Made by a program: the position numbers and the translations under genes
From: Pontibacter silvestris
GTDB taxonomy: Bacteria; Bacteroidota; Bacteroidia; Cytophagales; Hymenobacteraceae
Direction of reading: 5' to 3'
Length of the DNA stretch: 47,468 bases
Assembly: GCF_020907275.1 (NCBI RefSeq)
Contig: NZ_JAJJWI010000027.1
Span: 1-47,468, forward strand
The notes under the pieces: model-generated
Told to the model about the DNA's origin: nothing
Databases searched by the model: none
The model's input: the letters and a program-made list of their open reading frames with translations, nothing else
In this document: positions 36,187 to 45,080 of the stretch, piece by piece
Numbering within the stretch: the first letter of the stretch is position 1
Layout: every line of letters starts with the position of its first letter

Positions 36187-36349
36187 AGCCATCAATGTCT
36201 ATTTTTTCACAAGTTAATTGTTCCTATATGTCTTTAGGAGGATCAGGTACGTTATATTCCTGTAACTCTTCAGTAGTTTTATCAGCCAGTTTACTCTTTG
36301 CGTCAATAGCATGAAGTTATGCTTTAATTAACTTTGCCTGAATACTCAT
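36164..36349 (-). pseudogene. Small decayed gene with two internal stop codons
   Basis: From ATG 36349 one frame reads MSIQAKLIKA, a TAA (36317-36319), then LHAIDAKSKLADKTTEELQE running to PDPPKDI, a TAG (36224-36226), then EQLTCEKIDIDGSLGYWIS and a final TAA (36164-36166). The composition is protein-like throughout in a single frame, and each internal stop could come from a Gln codon by one C-to-T change (CAA to TAA, CAG to TAG). I read this as a small hypothetical gene of about 61 codons that has been inactivated. The family is unknown. Confidence 0.45.
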
Positions 36350-36405
36350 AGATTATTCTTATAAAATTCTCTGTCTCGTTTGTACCCGAATTTCGTTTGT
36401 CTGGT

Positions 36406-36433
36406 ACCTATGAAGATACAGTACTTCATAGGT
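36406..36433 (-). terminator. Hairpin at the end of the RND efflux operon
   Basis: acctatgaag (36406-36415) and cttcataggt (36424-36433) form a perfect 10-base stem with an 8-base loop right at the TolC stop codon. There is no T-tract beyond it on the minus strand, so it may end or protect the transcript without being a classic intrinsic terminator. Confidence 0.45.
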
Positions 36434-37836
36434 TACTCTGCTGCTCCTGTAGCAGATTCCAGTTCTGATAGAGCCAAATTGTAGTTTAGTTGAGCGCTGT
36501 AGAAATCGGCTTCTGCTTTTGCAAGTGTTGCCTGTGTTTCCAGCAGATCCTTTTTAAGGTTAAGGCCAGCAGCCAGACGATCCTCTTTTAGTTTAAGCTC
36601 CTGCCTTCTGTACTGCACTGCCTTTTGGGCAACAGAAACCATAGCTTGTGCCTGGCGTATTTTCCGATACGCTTTTGCTATACGTCCTTCTACCTGTTCT
36701 TTGGTTCGGTCTAAGTTTATTTCAGCTTGCCGTTGCAGCGATCGCCGCTGGTTTAAAACAGCTTTTCTCCTTCCGAAAGTAAGTATGTTCCAATTAGCCT
36801 GCACACCAAGGAAATAATTGTTTTCAGGAAGAATGGAGACCACACTCTGGTACATATATCCTCCTACAGCACTTACACTAGGAATATAATCCTGCTTGGC
36901 GGCTTCTACACCATGCGCAGCTTTTTGTGTGTTTTCCTCAGCTAAGCGTACATCGTAATTTGATTTTTGTGCCTGTTGCAGGTAAACTTCTACAGGTTGT
37001 AGCGCAGTGGTAGTTTCCTGCACCTCTGTAAGGTTCAGCTTTGTGTTAGCAGGCAGGCCCAGCGTTTCGTTTAGGTCAAAAGTGTAGTCTTCCAGTTGAT
37101 TGCTTATTTCCAAAAGCTTTTGTTGCTGGCTGGCCAGTTCTGCCTGAAGTCCTATTTTGTTTACTTCATCGGTCTTACCTGCCAGTAAAGCACTTTCTAC
37201 ATCATACAACCTGGCCTCCGTAAGTTGAATATTGGCCTGGGCTTCCTCTTGTCTTTTCTGCGTGATCAGTAAACCATAATACAACTGTTCCACCCCTTGT
37301 TTTACTTGTTGCTCAGCTTTAGCTACTTCTGTTTCGGCAATGGCTACATCACTTTGTGCTACTCTAACCCCGGCTTTAATCTTGCCTAATTGTGTGATAG
37401 GTTGAAGTGCCACTACGTTGGCGGCAATCAAGCTGTGCCTGCTTTCCAGAAGGGGAAAATCGTATTGCGGAACAACAACATTCTGGTCTGGATAGACACC
37501 CAACGATCCTCTTGGAAGTGTCACATCCTTACTAAAACCATTGTACACATAGCCTCCGTTCGCATAGATTAGCGGGTACTGTCTGCTTCGTGCCTCTGTT
37601 ACTTTCAGTTCACTTTCTTCTACTTTTTCCTGGGCAATGCTGAGCAGGCGATTCTGTTCCAGGGCCAGTTCTTTGGCTTCCTGTAAAGAAATAGTGCGGG
37701 TATTCTGAGAAAAGGCTGCTGAATGAAATGCCAGCAGTAGGATAAGCAGGCTAAGCATATAAAGTTTACCGGAGCTTTCCTTTTTTTTATTTTCTGAAAA
37801 GAAGATGTTGAACGGTATAGAAAGTAGTTGCTTCAT
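36433..37836 (-). CDS. TolC family outer membrane efflux protein
   Basis: A 467-residue TolC-type channel. After a basic N-terminal stretch a signal peptide core (MLSLLILLLAFHSAAFSQ, residues 27-44) is seen; translation from the Met at residue 27 would give a normal-looking signal. Two similar halves of long helices and barrel strands follow, e.g. ISLQEAKELALEQNRLLSIA in the first half and VEVYLQQAQKSNYDVRLAEE in the second, the expected TolC duplication. It forms the outer membrane exit duct for the RND pump coded just upstream (20-base gap). It is the last gene of the tetR-adaptor-permease-tolC unit. Confidence 0.9.
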   Translation of the reverse strand: MKQLLSIPFNIFFSENKKKESSGKLYMLSLLILLLAFHSAAFSQNTRTISLQEAKELALEQNRLLSIAQEKVEESELKVTEARSRQYPLIYANGGYVYNGFSKDVTLPRGSLGVYPDQNVVVPQYDFPLLESRHSLIAANVVALQPITQLGKIKAGVRVAQSDVAIAETEVAKAEQQVKQGVEQLYYGLLITQKRQEEAQANIQLTEARLYDVESALLAGKTDEVNKIGLQAELASQQQKLLEISNQLEDYTFDLNETLGLPANTKLNLTEVQETTTALQPVEVYLQQAQKSNYDVRLAEENTQKAAHGVEAAKQDYIPSVSAVGGYMYQSVVSILPENNYFLGVQANWNILTFGRRKAVLNQRRSLQRQAEINLDRTKEQVEGRIAKAYRKIRQAQAMVSVAQKAVQYRRQELKLKEDRLAAGLNLKKDLLETQATLAKAEADFYSAQLNYNLALSELESATGAAE

Positions 37837-37856
37837 GTTTTTCTTCTGTTTCGGAT

Positions 37857-40800
37857 TTACGAATGACTGGCTGAAACAAGGTCTGCTTTATCTTTGGGCT
37901 TTATGAAGGTGGCAAATAGCACTGGCACTACCAGTAGGGCCATTACCATAGAAAACACCACACCAACCGCAATCACACTTGCCAGCGGGCTCCACAGCGG
38001 CGAACCAGAGAGAATCATTGGGAGTACGCCAATGGCAGCGGCCATTGCGGTAAGGAAAATGGGTCTTAAACGGCGTTTACCTGCCTCGGCAGCCGCAGTA
38101 GGAATATTCATACCGTGCCTGATAAGCTCGTTAGCATAGTCCACCAAAATAATAGCGTTGCGCACCACAATACCTGAAAGGCTGATAAGACCGATAAAGG
38201 CCGTGAATCCAAAAGGATTGCCCGTAAGGATAAGTCCCAGCAACGCACCAAATAAGCTTAAGGGGATAGAGGCCATTACCAGCAATGCTTCTTTTAAATT
38301 GCGGAACTGGAATAGCAGAATAAAGAAGATGGTCACAATGCTTATGCCCAGTGCTACTACCATCTGGCTAAATGTGGTACGCTGATTTTCGATCTCTCCG
38401 CCATACTCAATACGGTAACCGGCTGGTAAGGAAAGTTGCGCTATTTTTGGCTGTATATTCTTCAGGACTTCAGAGGCAAGGGCACCTGGTGCTACTTCGC
38501 CCTGAATAGTAAGTGTGCGTATACCATTGCGATGTACAATGCGCCCTGTTTGCCACTGCGGTTGCAGGTTTGCCAGCTGTCGAAGGGGTAGGTGTGCCCC
38601 TGTTACAGAAGAGGTAATGAATGTGTTCTTTAAATCATTGAAGTTTTGCCGGCTTTCTTCATCCAGACGCAACACAATATTAACGGGAGTGTCACCTTCC
38701 CACATTACAGAAACTGGTGTACCTGTAAAACCTGTGTTAATGGCAGAAGCCACATCATAAGTTGTATAACCTAAGCGGTTAGCCTCATCTTTCAAAGCAA
38801 TGCCAACACCATAGTAGTCTTCCCGAAAATTGGAATAAGCAAGCGAACTGCCTGGTGCATCCTCTATAATCTGCGTTACCTGTTCGCCAATGCGCCTTAG
38901 TTCTGTCAGGTTATTGCCTACTATTCTTACTTCTACAGGTGTAACGGTAGGAGCGCCCTGCTGCATTTGCCTGACCCGTGGCTGCCCCTCCGGAACAAGG
39001 TCGCTTACCACCTGGTACAGGTCTGCCGCCAGTTCTTCGGTTTCTTCGTTAGTGTGCGTATTTACCAGTATTTGAGCAAAGTTTGTTACCGGTGGCTCTG
39101 GGGCAAAGTTATAGTAAAACCTGGGGGCACTCGTTCCTAAAAATGTAGCGTAATTTACCACACGGCTGTCTGATTGCAGTTGCTGTTCGATAAGTTGTGT
39201 AGCACTTGCCGTTTTTTCCAGCTTAGTGCCTGTCGGCATCCACAGTTCTACCACAAACTGGCTCCGTTCCGCAGCCGGAAAAAACTTTTGTTTCAGAAGA
39301 GTAAAAAACACTCCCGCCAGCACTATAGACAGGAGGGAGGCAACAATGGTTGTTTTACGATACCGCATGCACCAGTCTAAAGCGTTGTCGTAAACGTTCT
39401 GCATGCGGTCCAGCAGCGATTTCTTTTTACGCTCCTCTTTATTTGCTTCTGCCTGTGCCTTAGGGTTATGTAGTCCTTTTTTGATAAAACGGTAGCATAA
39501 GTAAGGTGTCAGAAACATGGCTACCACAAATGAGGAAGCCAGCGCAATAGTAACGGTAACAGGCAAGGCAAAAATAAACTCACCAGTAGAGCCGGTTAAG
39601 ATAACCATAGGCAGGAAGGCTGCAATAATAGTGGCTGTGGCGGTTAGTACAGGTACAACCAGATCGCTGGCGCTGCGCCAAGCGGCAGTCCAGCGTTCCA
39701 CCCCTTCGTCCAGCAACTCTACATAATTATCTGCAATTACAATAGCATCATCCACAACCATACCTAGCACTACAATAAGAGCAGCAAGCGAAACCTGATG
39801 AAGCTCTATACCAAAAGCATGCAGCAGGGCAAAGGTAACAGCAACGGTTACCGGAATAGCCATAGCAGCTACGGCAGCAATGCGAAAGGGCAGCAGCAGT
39901 ACCGTCACAATAACAACTGAAATAATGGCCAGCATAAACTCATGAATAAAGTTGCTGACGCTTTCATCCACCACATCGGGTTGGTTTACAATGGTGGTAA
40001 GGGTGATGGTACTAGGGAGGTTTTGGGATATTTGCTGTAACTCTTCCTGAACCTCTTCCCCGAACTTAACTATATTGTTACCTTCCTGCATCTCAACTGA
40101 GATCATCATGGCTTTATGACCAGATACAGCCAGTTCGGTAGTTGGCTCGGCATATTCCCGCTGAACATGGGCTACATCACCTACACGGATTACCTGCCCT
40201 GTCTGTGAAGTCCCCACGATCTGGTTGCTGATCTCTTTTTCGGTATTATAGTAGCCCTGGGCGTATAGTGGAACTTCGGCCTCGTCGGTATCTACATTTC
40301 CTGCCGGAACAACAGCATTTTGTGCCTGCAGCACCTGAATTACCTGTGTCAGCTTAATACCATACTGGGCCAGTTTTTCGGAGCGGGATGATATAACAAT
40401 CTGCTCTTTCCGCTCTCCGTAGCGTTTTATCTTGGAAACACCATTTACAGTTCTGAGCCCATCTTCTATTCTTTGTGCATAGTTCCGCAGTTCGCTATAG
40501 TTCAAGCTGTCTGACTGAACCCCGATGAGCATGGCGATAGTATCTCCAAAATCAGTGTTCACAATAGGGCCTTGCACGCCCCGAGGCAGATCTAATGCTT
40601 TTGCCAAATTCATTTCGTGGCGAAGCTTTGACCAGAATACATCCGGCGTCTCTACCCACTCCTCCAGTTCTACGTTTACGACTACAACACCATCGCGCGT
40701 AGTAGAGTAAGTTTTGTCTTTGCGGACTTCGGCAAACTGAAAGAGGTATTGCTCCAGTTTGTTTGTTACCTGGTCTTCTACCTGTGCTGAGTTGGCTCCT

Positions 40801-40955
40801 GGATAATAGGCCAGCACCAGTCCCTGGCGAATAGTAATTTTGGGGTCCTCACGGCGCGGCATCGTTAATAGAGAATAAACACCTATCACCACAACCAGGA
40901 ATAATACAGAAAGCGTTATCTGTGGAAATTTAAGGGAGGATTTGATCATGTTCAT
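37857..40955 (-). CDS. RND efflux transporter permease (AcrB/HAE-type)
   Basis: A 1032-residue inner-membrane proton antiporter of the RND superfamily. It has the usual two halves, each with one helix, a large periplasmic loop and five or six further helices. TM4 carries the paired Asp of drug-exporting members in VVLGMVVDDAIVIADNY, needed for proton relay. The N-terminus (FPQITLSVLFLVVVIGVYSL, then MPRREDPKI) and the late motif LISLSGIVVRNAIILVDYAN are standard. Metal exporters of the CusA/CzcA type have a different TM4 motif, so drugs, dyes or lipids are the likelier cargo. The start overlaps the adaptor stop in ATGA, indicating translational coupling. It works with the adaptor and TolC genes on either side. 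Confidence 0.93.
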   Translation of the reverse strand: MNMIKSSLKFPQITLSVLFLVVVIGVYSLLTMPRREDPKITIRQGLVLAYYPGANSAQVEDQVTNKLEQYLFQFAEVRKDKTYSTTRDGVVVVNVELEEWVETPDVFWSKLRHEMNLAKALDLPRGVQGPIVNTDFGDTIAMLIGVQSDSLNYSELRNYAQRIEDGLRTVNGVSKIKRYGERKEQIVISSRSEKLAQYGIKLTQVIQVLQAQNAVVPAGNVDTDEAEVPLYAQGYYNTEKEISNQIVGTSQTGQVIRVGDVAHVQREYAEPTTELAVSGHKAMMISVEMQEGNNIVKFGEEVQEELQQISQNLPSTITLTTIVNQPDVVDESVSNFIHEFMLAIISVVIVTVLLLPFRIAAVAAMAIPVTVAVTFALLHAFGIELHQVSLAALIVVLGMVVDDAIVIADNYVELLDEGVERWTAAWRSASDLVVPVLTATATIIAAFLPMVILTGSTGEFIFALPVTVTIALASSFVVAMFLTPYLCYRFIKKGLHNPKAQAEANKEERKKKSLLDRMQNVYDNALDWCMRYRKTTIVASLLSIVLAGVFFTLLKQKFFPAAERSQFVVELWMPTGTKLEKTASATQLIEQQLQSDSRVVNYATFLGTSAPRFYYNFAPEPPVTNFAQILVNTHTNEETEELAADLYQVVSDLVPEGQPRVRQMQQGAPTVTPVEVRIVGNNLTELRRIGEQVTQIIEDAPGSSLAYSNFREDYYGVGIALKDEANRLGYTTYDVASAINTGFTGTPVSVMWEGDTPVNIVLRLDEESRQNFNDLKNTFITSSVTGAHLPLRQLANLQPQWQTGRIVHRNGIRTLTIQGEVAPGALASEVLKNIQPKIAQLSLPAGYRIEYGGEIENQRTTFSQMVVALGISIVTIFFILLFQFRNLKEALLVMASIPLSLFGALLGLILTGNPFGFTAFIGLISLSGIVVRNAIILVDYANELIRHGMNIPTAAAEAGKRRLRPIFLTAMAAAIGVLPMILSGSPLWSPLASVIAVGVVFSMVMALLVVPVLFATFIKPKDKADLVSASHS

Positions 40956-42019
40956 GGTTGCTGTATCTCTTTAATTTGAACATGGGAAGCGTCAGTTAAC
41001 CGTTGCTGGCCACCAGTTACCACTAAATCATTTTGGTTCAGGCCTGAAATGATTTCTATATTATTCCCAATCAGGCGGCCTACAGTAACTGTGCGTCTAA
41101 ATGCTTGGTTCTTTTGCCTGTCTACCACAAACACATAACTCTGCTGGTTTGTATCATGCTGAACGGCTGCTATGGGCACTACTAAAGCAGGGGCTCTTGT
41201 CTCGGATGCTATACTGGCTTCTGCCACCATACCAGGCCGAATCACTTTGTTTTGGTTCTGCAAATCTATTTTAACGGTATAAGTGCGTGAAGCCGGGTCT
41301 GCCACAGCGCCAATCAGGGAAATAGTGCCACTAAAGGTGGAGTCAAGTGCTGTGATGTAAACCTCAGCTTCCTGCCCAATGCTCACCTGCCCTACTTCGG
41401 ATTCCGGCACAGCGGCCCGTACTTTGATAGGTTGTGTATTTACAATGGAAAAAAGCGGCATTCCCTGTGAAATAATTTCTCCAGGGTCGGTGCCCCTGCG
41501 TGCAACTGTACCTGAAATTGGTGCATATAGTCTTGTTTCACGAAGGTTTTTTGCGGCTAACTTCTGTCTGGCTCTTACTTCCTGCAGTGCCGTTTCAGCT
41601 TTTTTGTAATCTGCTGGAGTAATACTGCCGCGTTCGTTCAGAATAGTCAGGCGGTTATACTCATCTTCAATCCTGGATAGGTTTGCATTGGCAATGTCTA
41701 CACCTATGCTGTAATCAGTAGGGTCGAGGCTGGCTATCAACTGCCCTACTTTTACCTGTTCTCCTTCCTGCACGGTTACTTGGTTAACCTTTCCGCTAAC
41801 CATAAATCCTAAATCGACAGAGGTTTCAGCCTCTGTCGAACCACTTAGTTGAATTTGTTGTGGCTCAAGGCTTTCTTTTACCGGAGTGACTATTACTGTT
41901 GTGCCTGCTGTGTTTTCAGTTATGGCCTTACCCTCGGTGGTATCTGAGGAATGGCAGGAGAATAGGAGAAGCAACTGCAAGAAAAGCAATTGGATAATGG
42001 CGAACTGTTTCATACGCAT
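40952..42019 (-). CDS. RND efflux periplasmic adaptor (membrane fusion) lipoprotein
   Basis: A 355-residue membrane fusion protein. The signal ends in LLLLFSC, so it is probably lipid-anchored at Cys22. The order of domains is that of AcrA/MexA: lipoyl half (VTVQEGEQVKVGQLIASLDP), helical hairpin (about 105-145), second lipoyl half (LYAPISGTVARRGTDPGEII), beta-barrel (AVPESEVGQVSIGQEAEVYI), and membrane-proximal domain (VVTGGQQRL). It links the permease to TolC. It overlaps the permease start by four bases and follows tetR by 97 bases. Confidence 0.92.
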   Translation of the reverse strand: MRMKQFAIIQLLFLQLLLLFSCHSSDTTEGKAITENTAGTTVIVTPVKESLEPQQIQLSGSTEAETSVDLGFMVSGKVNQVTVQEGEQVKVGQLIASLDPTDYSIGVDIANANLSRIEDEYNRLTILNERGSITPADYKKAETALQEVRARQKLAAKNLRETRLYAPISGTVARRGTDPGEIISQGMPLFSIVNTQPIKVRAAVPESEVGQVSIGQEAEVYITALDSTFSGTISLIGAVADPASRTYTVKIDLQNQNKVIRPGMVAEASIASETRAPALVVPIAAVQHDTNQQSYVFVVDRQKNQAFRRTVTVGRLIGNNIEIISGLNQNDLVVTGGQQRLTDASHVQIKEIQQP

Positions 42020-42083
42020 AACTTATTCTGCTTCTGTAGGTTTACGGTCATTTTATTGAAAGGCCTATTTATCACCATTCTTG

Positions 42084-42103
42084 TTTAACATTTTTGTTAA
42101 AGT
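42084..42103. promoter_or_regulatory. Candidate TetR operator, site 1 (before the adaptor gene)
   Basis: TTTAAC (42084-42089) and GTTAAA (42096-42101) are perfect inverted arms around ATTTTT. A near copy (16 of 20 bases, sharing the 12-mer TTTAACATTTTT) lies upstream of tetR at 42737. Spacing and symmetry fit a TetR-type site between tetR and the pump genes. Binding is an inference. Confidence 0.4.
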
Positions 42104-42116
42104 GTAGGCAAAAAAA

Positions 42117-42710
42117 TTATTCTTCCTGTATATCTTCATTAAAAATGCTTCTGTATATAAGATTCTTACGCTCTTTCAGAAAGTTCTCATAAGCCTGGTC
42201 ATCTAAAATAAAAACAGTCTGGATAATAGGCTTTGCCAAATAAGGGTAACTGCCTAAAGACATAATGTTAACAATTAATTGCTCCATACTTACGGGTGCT
42301 ATGGTGCCTTTTCTCACTTCAACTGCCAGTTGTTTTCTGAAAGATGTAAGCACTTCATCCAGATCCTTTGGGTGAAACAGTTTCATTTTTTCGGGGTCTT
42401 TCACCATTTCGGTCACAATAAAGGTCTGCAGGTAAGGATACTGAGAAGTTATGAAAAGATCTATAAAACTGCAGATCTTTTGCTTAAAAGTAGCTTCTGA
42501 TTTAAACACGCCTATAATTCTGCCCATAAGTTCAGACATCGTTTCCTGCAGCACAGTGTCAAATAACTGGTTGCGGCTACGGAAGTAGTAGTGGATAAGT
42601 GCACGGTTCACGCCTGCCTCATCTGCTATTTCCTGCGTAGTTGCTCTTAGATGCCCTTTCTGAAAGAAAACGTTCTTAGCCGTTTCTTTTATTAACTCCT
42701 CTGTCTGCAC
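42117..42710 (-). CDS. TetR/AcrR family transcriptional regulator of the efflux operon
   Basis: A 197-residue regulator. The N-terminal TetR DNA-binding domain is clear: KETAKNVFFQKGHLRATTQE, then IADEAGVNRALIHYYFRSRN with the recognition helix, residues about 8-50. The C-terminal helical domain binds an unknown ligand. The start is GTG at 42710; no upstream ATG fits. It is transcribed ahead of, and in the same direction as, the adaptor, permease and tolC genes, so it probably represses its own operon and is relieved by a pump substrate (inference). Two similar AT-rich palindromic sites lie just before it and just after it. Confidence 0.9.
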   Translation of the reverse strand: MQTEELIKETAKNVFFQKGHLRATTQEIADEAGVNRALIHYYFRSRNQLFDTVLQETMSELMGRIIGVFKSEATFKQKICSFIDLFITSQYPYLQTFIVTEMVKDPEKMKLFHPKDLDEVLTSFRKQLAVEVRKGTIAPVSMEQLIVNIMSLGSYPYLAKPIIQTVFILDDQAYENFLKERKNLIYRSIFNEDIQEE

Positions 42711-42973
42711 TTGTTAAGCCTCTGTTAACTTTTATATTTAACATTTTTATAAAACGAAGATAACATAGATCTGTTACATAAGCTACAAAAGGATAAACAG
42801 TATATGTTTATTGATAAATTTTTATAATTTGATCTATTAATTTATTGTATTTATAAATGATATATCTTGTATGTATTAAAGTATTCTATAAGGAGCAGGA
42901 TTGCATGTGCTGAAGAAAAAGAGATTATCAACTTTATACTGTTTATGCTTACGTGGGCTTTAACCAAGACAGA
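42711..42973. other. AT-rich divergent region between tetR and the S9 peptidase pseudogene
   Basis: Apart from the candidate operator at 42737 this stretch shows only AT-rich DNA with no coding signal. It should contain the tetR operon promoter and the old promoter of the decayed peptidase gene; I could not fix either. Confidence 0.4.
42737..42756. promoter_or_regulatory. Candidate TetR operator, site 2 (upstream of tetR)
   Basis: TTTAACATTTTT (42737-42748) repeats the 12-mer of site 1, followed by ATAAAA where site 1 has GTTAAA. It lies 27 bases upstream of the tetR start, next to a GTTAAC palindrome (42724-42729), so it could overlap the tetR promoter. Confidence 0.4.
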
Positions 42974-45067
42974 ATGAAAAAACTTTTAACTACCTGCTTG
43001 CTCATTAATTTCTTTTTAACGCACTACATCGAGGTTCAAGCACAAAATTTTACTTTAGAGGATGTAATGAGCTATCCTTTTCCTACCAATCTAACAAGTT
43101 ATGCAAGTGGATCAAAGCTCGCGTGGGCACTTAACGAACAAGGGAAACGGAACATCTACGTAGCAGAAGGACCGGAGTTTGTGACCTGAAAGCTCACTAA
43201 TTATAATGATGATGACGGTCAGGAGATAACCAGTTTATCTATATCTGCAGATGGGCAGTGGGTTGTTTATGTAAGAGGGGGAGATCATGGGTCTAACTGG
43301 AGCGATAATGTACCTGCCAATGCTGTATTTAGTCCTGTACCACCAAAGGTGCAAATATGGAGTGTTCCTTTTGCAGGTGGTGAGCCCAAGGCCCATAGCC
43401 GAAGGCGATGAACCAGTCATTTCTCCAAGCAGCGATAAGGTCGCCTTTATTAAGAGCGGCCAGGTCTGGGCTTCTCCTCTGGATGCTTCGTCGACGGCTG
43501 AAATTCTTTTCACTACAAGAGGAACAAACAGTGCTGTAGAATGGTCGCCAAATGGTTCTCAGCTGGCTTTTGTATCGAACAGGGGAGACCATGCTCTGGT
43601 GGGCGTATATACAAACAAAGAAGCGGCCATTAATTGGCTTGCACCTTCCTTCGCACGAGATCGCTCACCTGACGGGAGAAAGATTGTGTTTGTCCGTACA
43701 CCAGGTGATGGTGGTGTATTAGTGCGGCAGCATCGGCCCTGGGCTATCTGGGCAGCGGAAGTAACTTCAGGATAAGCGACTGAGCTGTGGAAGTGGAAGG
43801 CACCAGAAACTTTGGCAGGCTCTGTGCCTACCACTCATGGCGGAACTAACCTGCATTGGGCAGCCAATGAACGCATTATTTTTCTTTCCTATCAGGATGG
43901 GTGGCCTCACTTATATGCTATGCCTTCGACTGGAGGAAAGCCATTGTTGCTAACCTCCGGTTCGTTTATGGCAGAACACATACGCCTAAGCCCTGACCGT
44001 AAATGGGTAATATTTAGTGCTAACACTGGGCCTGATAAACTGGATGTTGACAGGCGCCACGTGGTGCGTGTTCCGGTAGGTAAGGCTGCTATGGAAGTGC
44101 TTACACCAGGTTCAGGCATGAAATGGGCACCTGTTTATACATAGCCATGATAAGTACCACCGCTCAACGTCCTCCTCTTGCAGCCGTAATGCCTTTTGCA
44201 AAGGGAAAATTAAAGCTGCTGGGCGAGAACCTGATACCTGCACAGTTTCCGCAAAAGCAACTGGTTACACCGAAGCAGGTTATTTTTAAAGCACCTGACG
44301 GAGTTACCATACACGGGCAGTTATTTGAGGCTGCAGGAGGACCATCTAAAAAGCCAGCTATTGTTTATGTACATGGTGGCCCACCTCGCCAGATGCTCTT
44401 AGGCTGGAACTACTCTGATTACTATGCTAACGCTTATGCGCAAAACCAGTACCTGGCTAGTTTAGGTTTTGTCGTACTATCGGTAAACTACAGGCTTGGC
44501 ATTGGATATGGGTATGATTTTCATCAGGCAAAAGGTGGAGGAACAAGTGGAGCTACTGAATATCAGGATGTAAAAGCAGCAGGGGAGTGGCTTGCAAGTC
44601 AGAAGCAGGTCGACTCTAAACGTATTGGCATTTATGGAGGCTCTTATGGTGGTTATTTAACGGCTATGGCATTAGGGCGCGATTCAAAACTGTTTGCCGC
44701 AGGAGTTGATATTCATGGTGTACATGATCGTACCATAAACCGCATACAAAGCCTTGTTTCTCCAGATCAATTTGAGCGTGCACCCGACGCTGACGAAGGA
44801 ACTAAGGTAGCATGGCAATCTTCTCCGGTTGCTTATGTTGATACCTGGACCTCACCTGTTTTGATTATTCATGGTGATGATGACCGGAATGTGCCATTTA
44901 GCTAAAGCACAGATCTGGTAAGACGCCTGGAAGCAAAGAAAGTGCCGCTGGAAACGCTTGTAATTGTGGATGACACGCATCACTGGATGCGGCATGCAAA
45001 TTCTTTAAAAGCAGGAAACGCTACTATGGATTTCTTTATCCGAAAGCTGATGAATATAAATCAGTAG
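42974..45067 (+). pseudogene. S9 prolyl-oligopeptidase-like gene, broken by stops and frameshifts
   Basis: About 698 codons can be pieced together from ATG 42974 (MKKLLTTCLLINFF, a signal peptide) to TAG 45067. The first part is a DPP-IV/PD40-type beta-propeller (WSPNGSQLAFVSNRGDHALV, LSPDRKWVIFSANTGPDKLD); the last 250 codons are the alpha/beta hydrolase domain. The triad is readable: Ser in IGIYGGSYGGYLTAMAL, Asp in IIHGDDDRNVPF, His in VDDTHHWMRH. Five lesions break it: TGA 43187-43189 (probably from TGG), a one-base frame change near 43385-43400, TAA 43773-43775, a frame change with likely small deletion near 44140-44150, and TAA 44903-44905 (probably from CAA). No fragment holds a whole domain plus signal, so it should be inactive. 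Confidence 0.9.
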
Positions 45068-45080
45068 TGGCTTTAGGAAC

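Noticed and set aside
42974..45067. Possible recoding (stop read-through or programmed frameshift) in the S9 peptidase gene
   Set aside because: Three different stops plus two frame changes in one gene, with a probable small deletion and no slippery site or downstream selenocysteine-type element seen, are better explained by decay.
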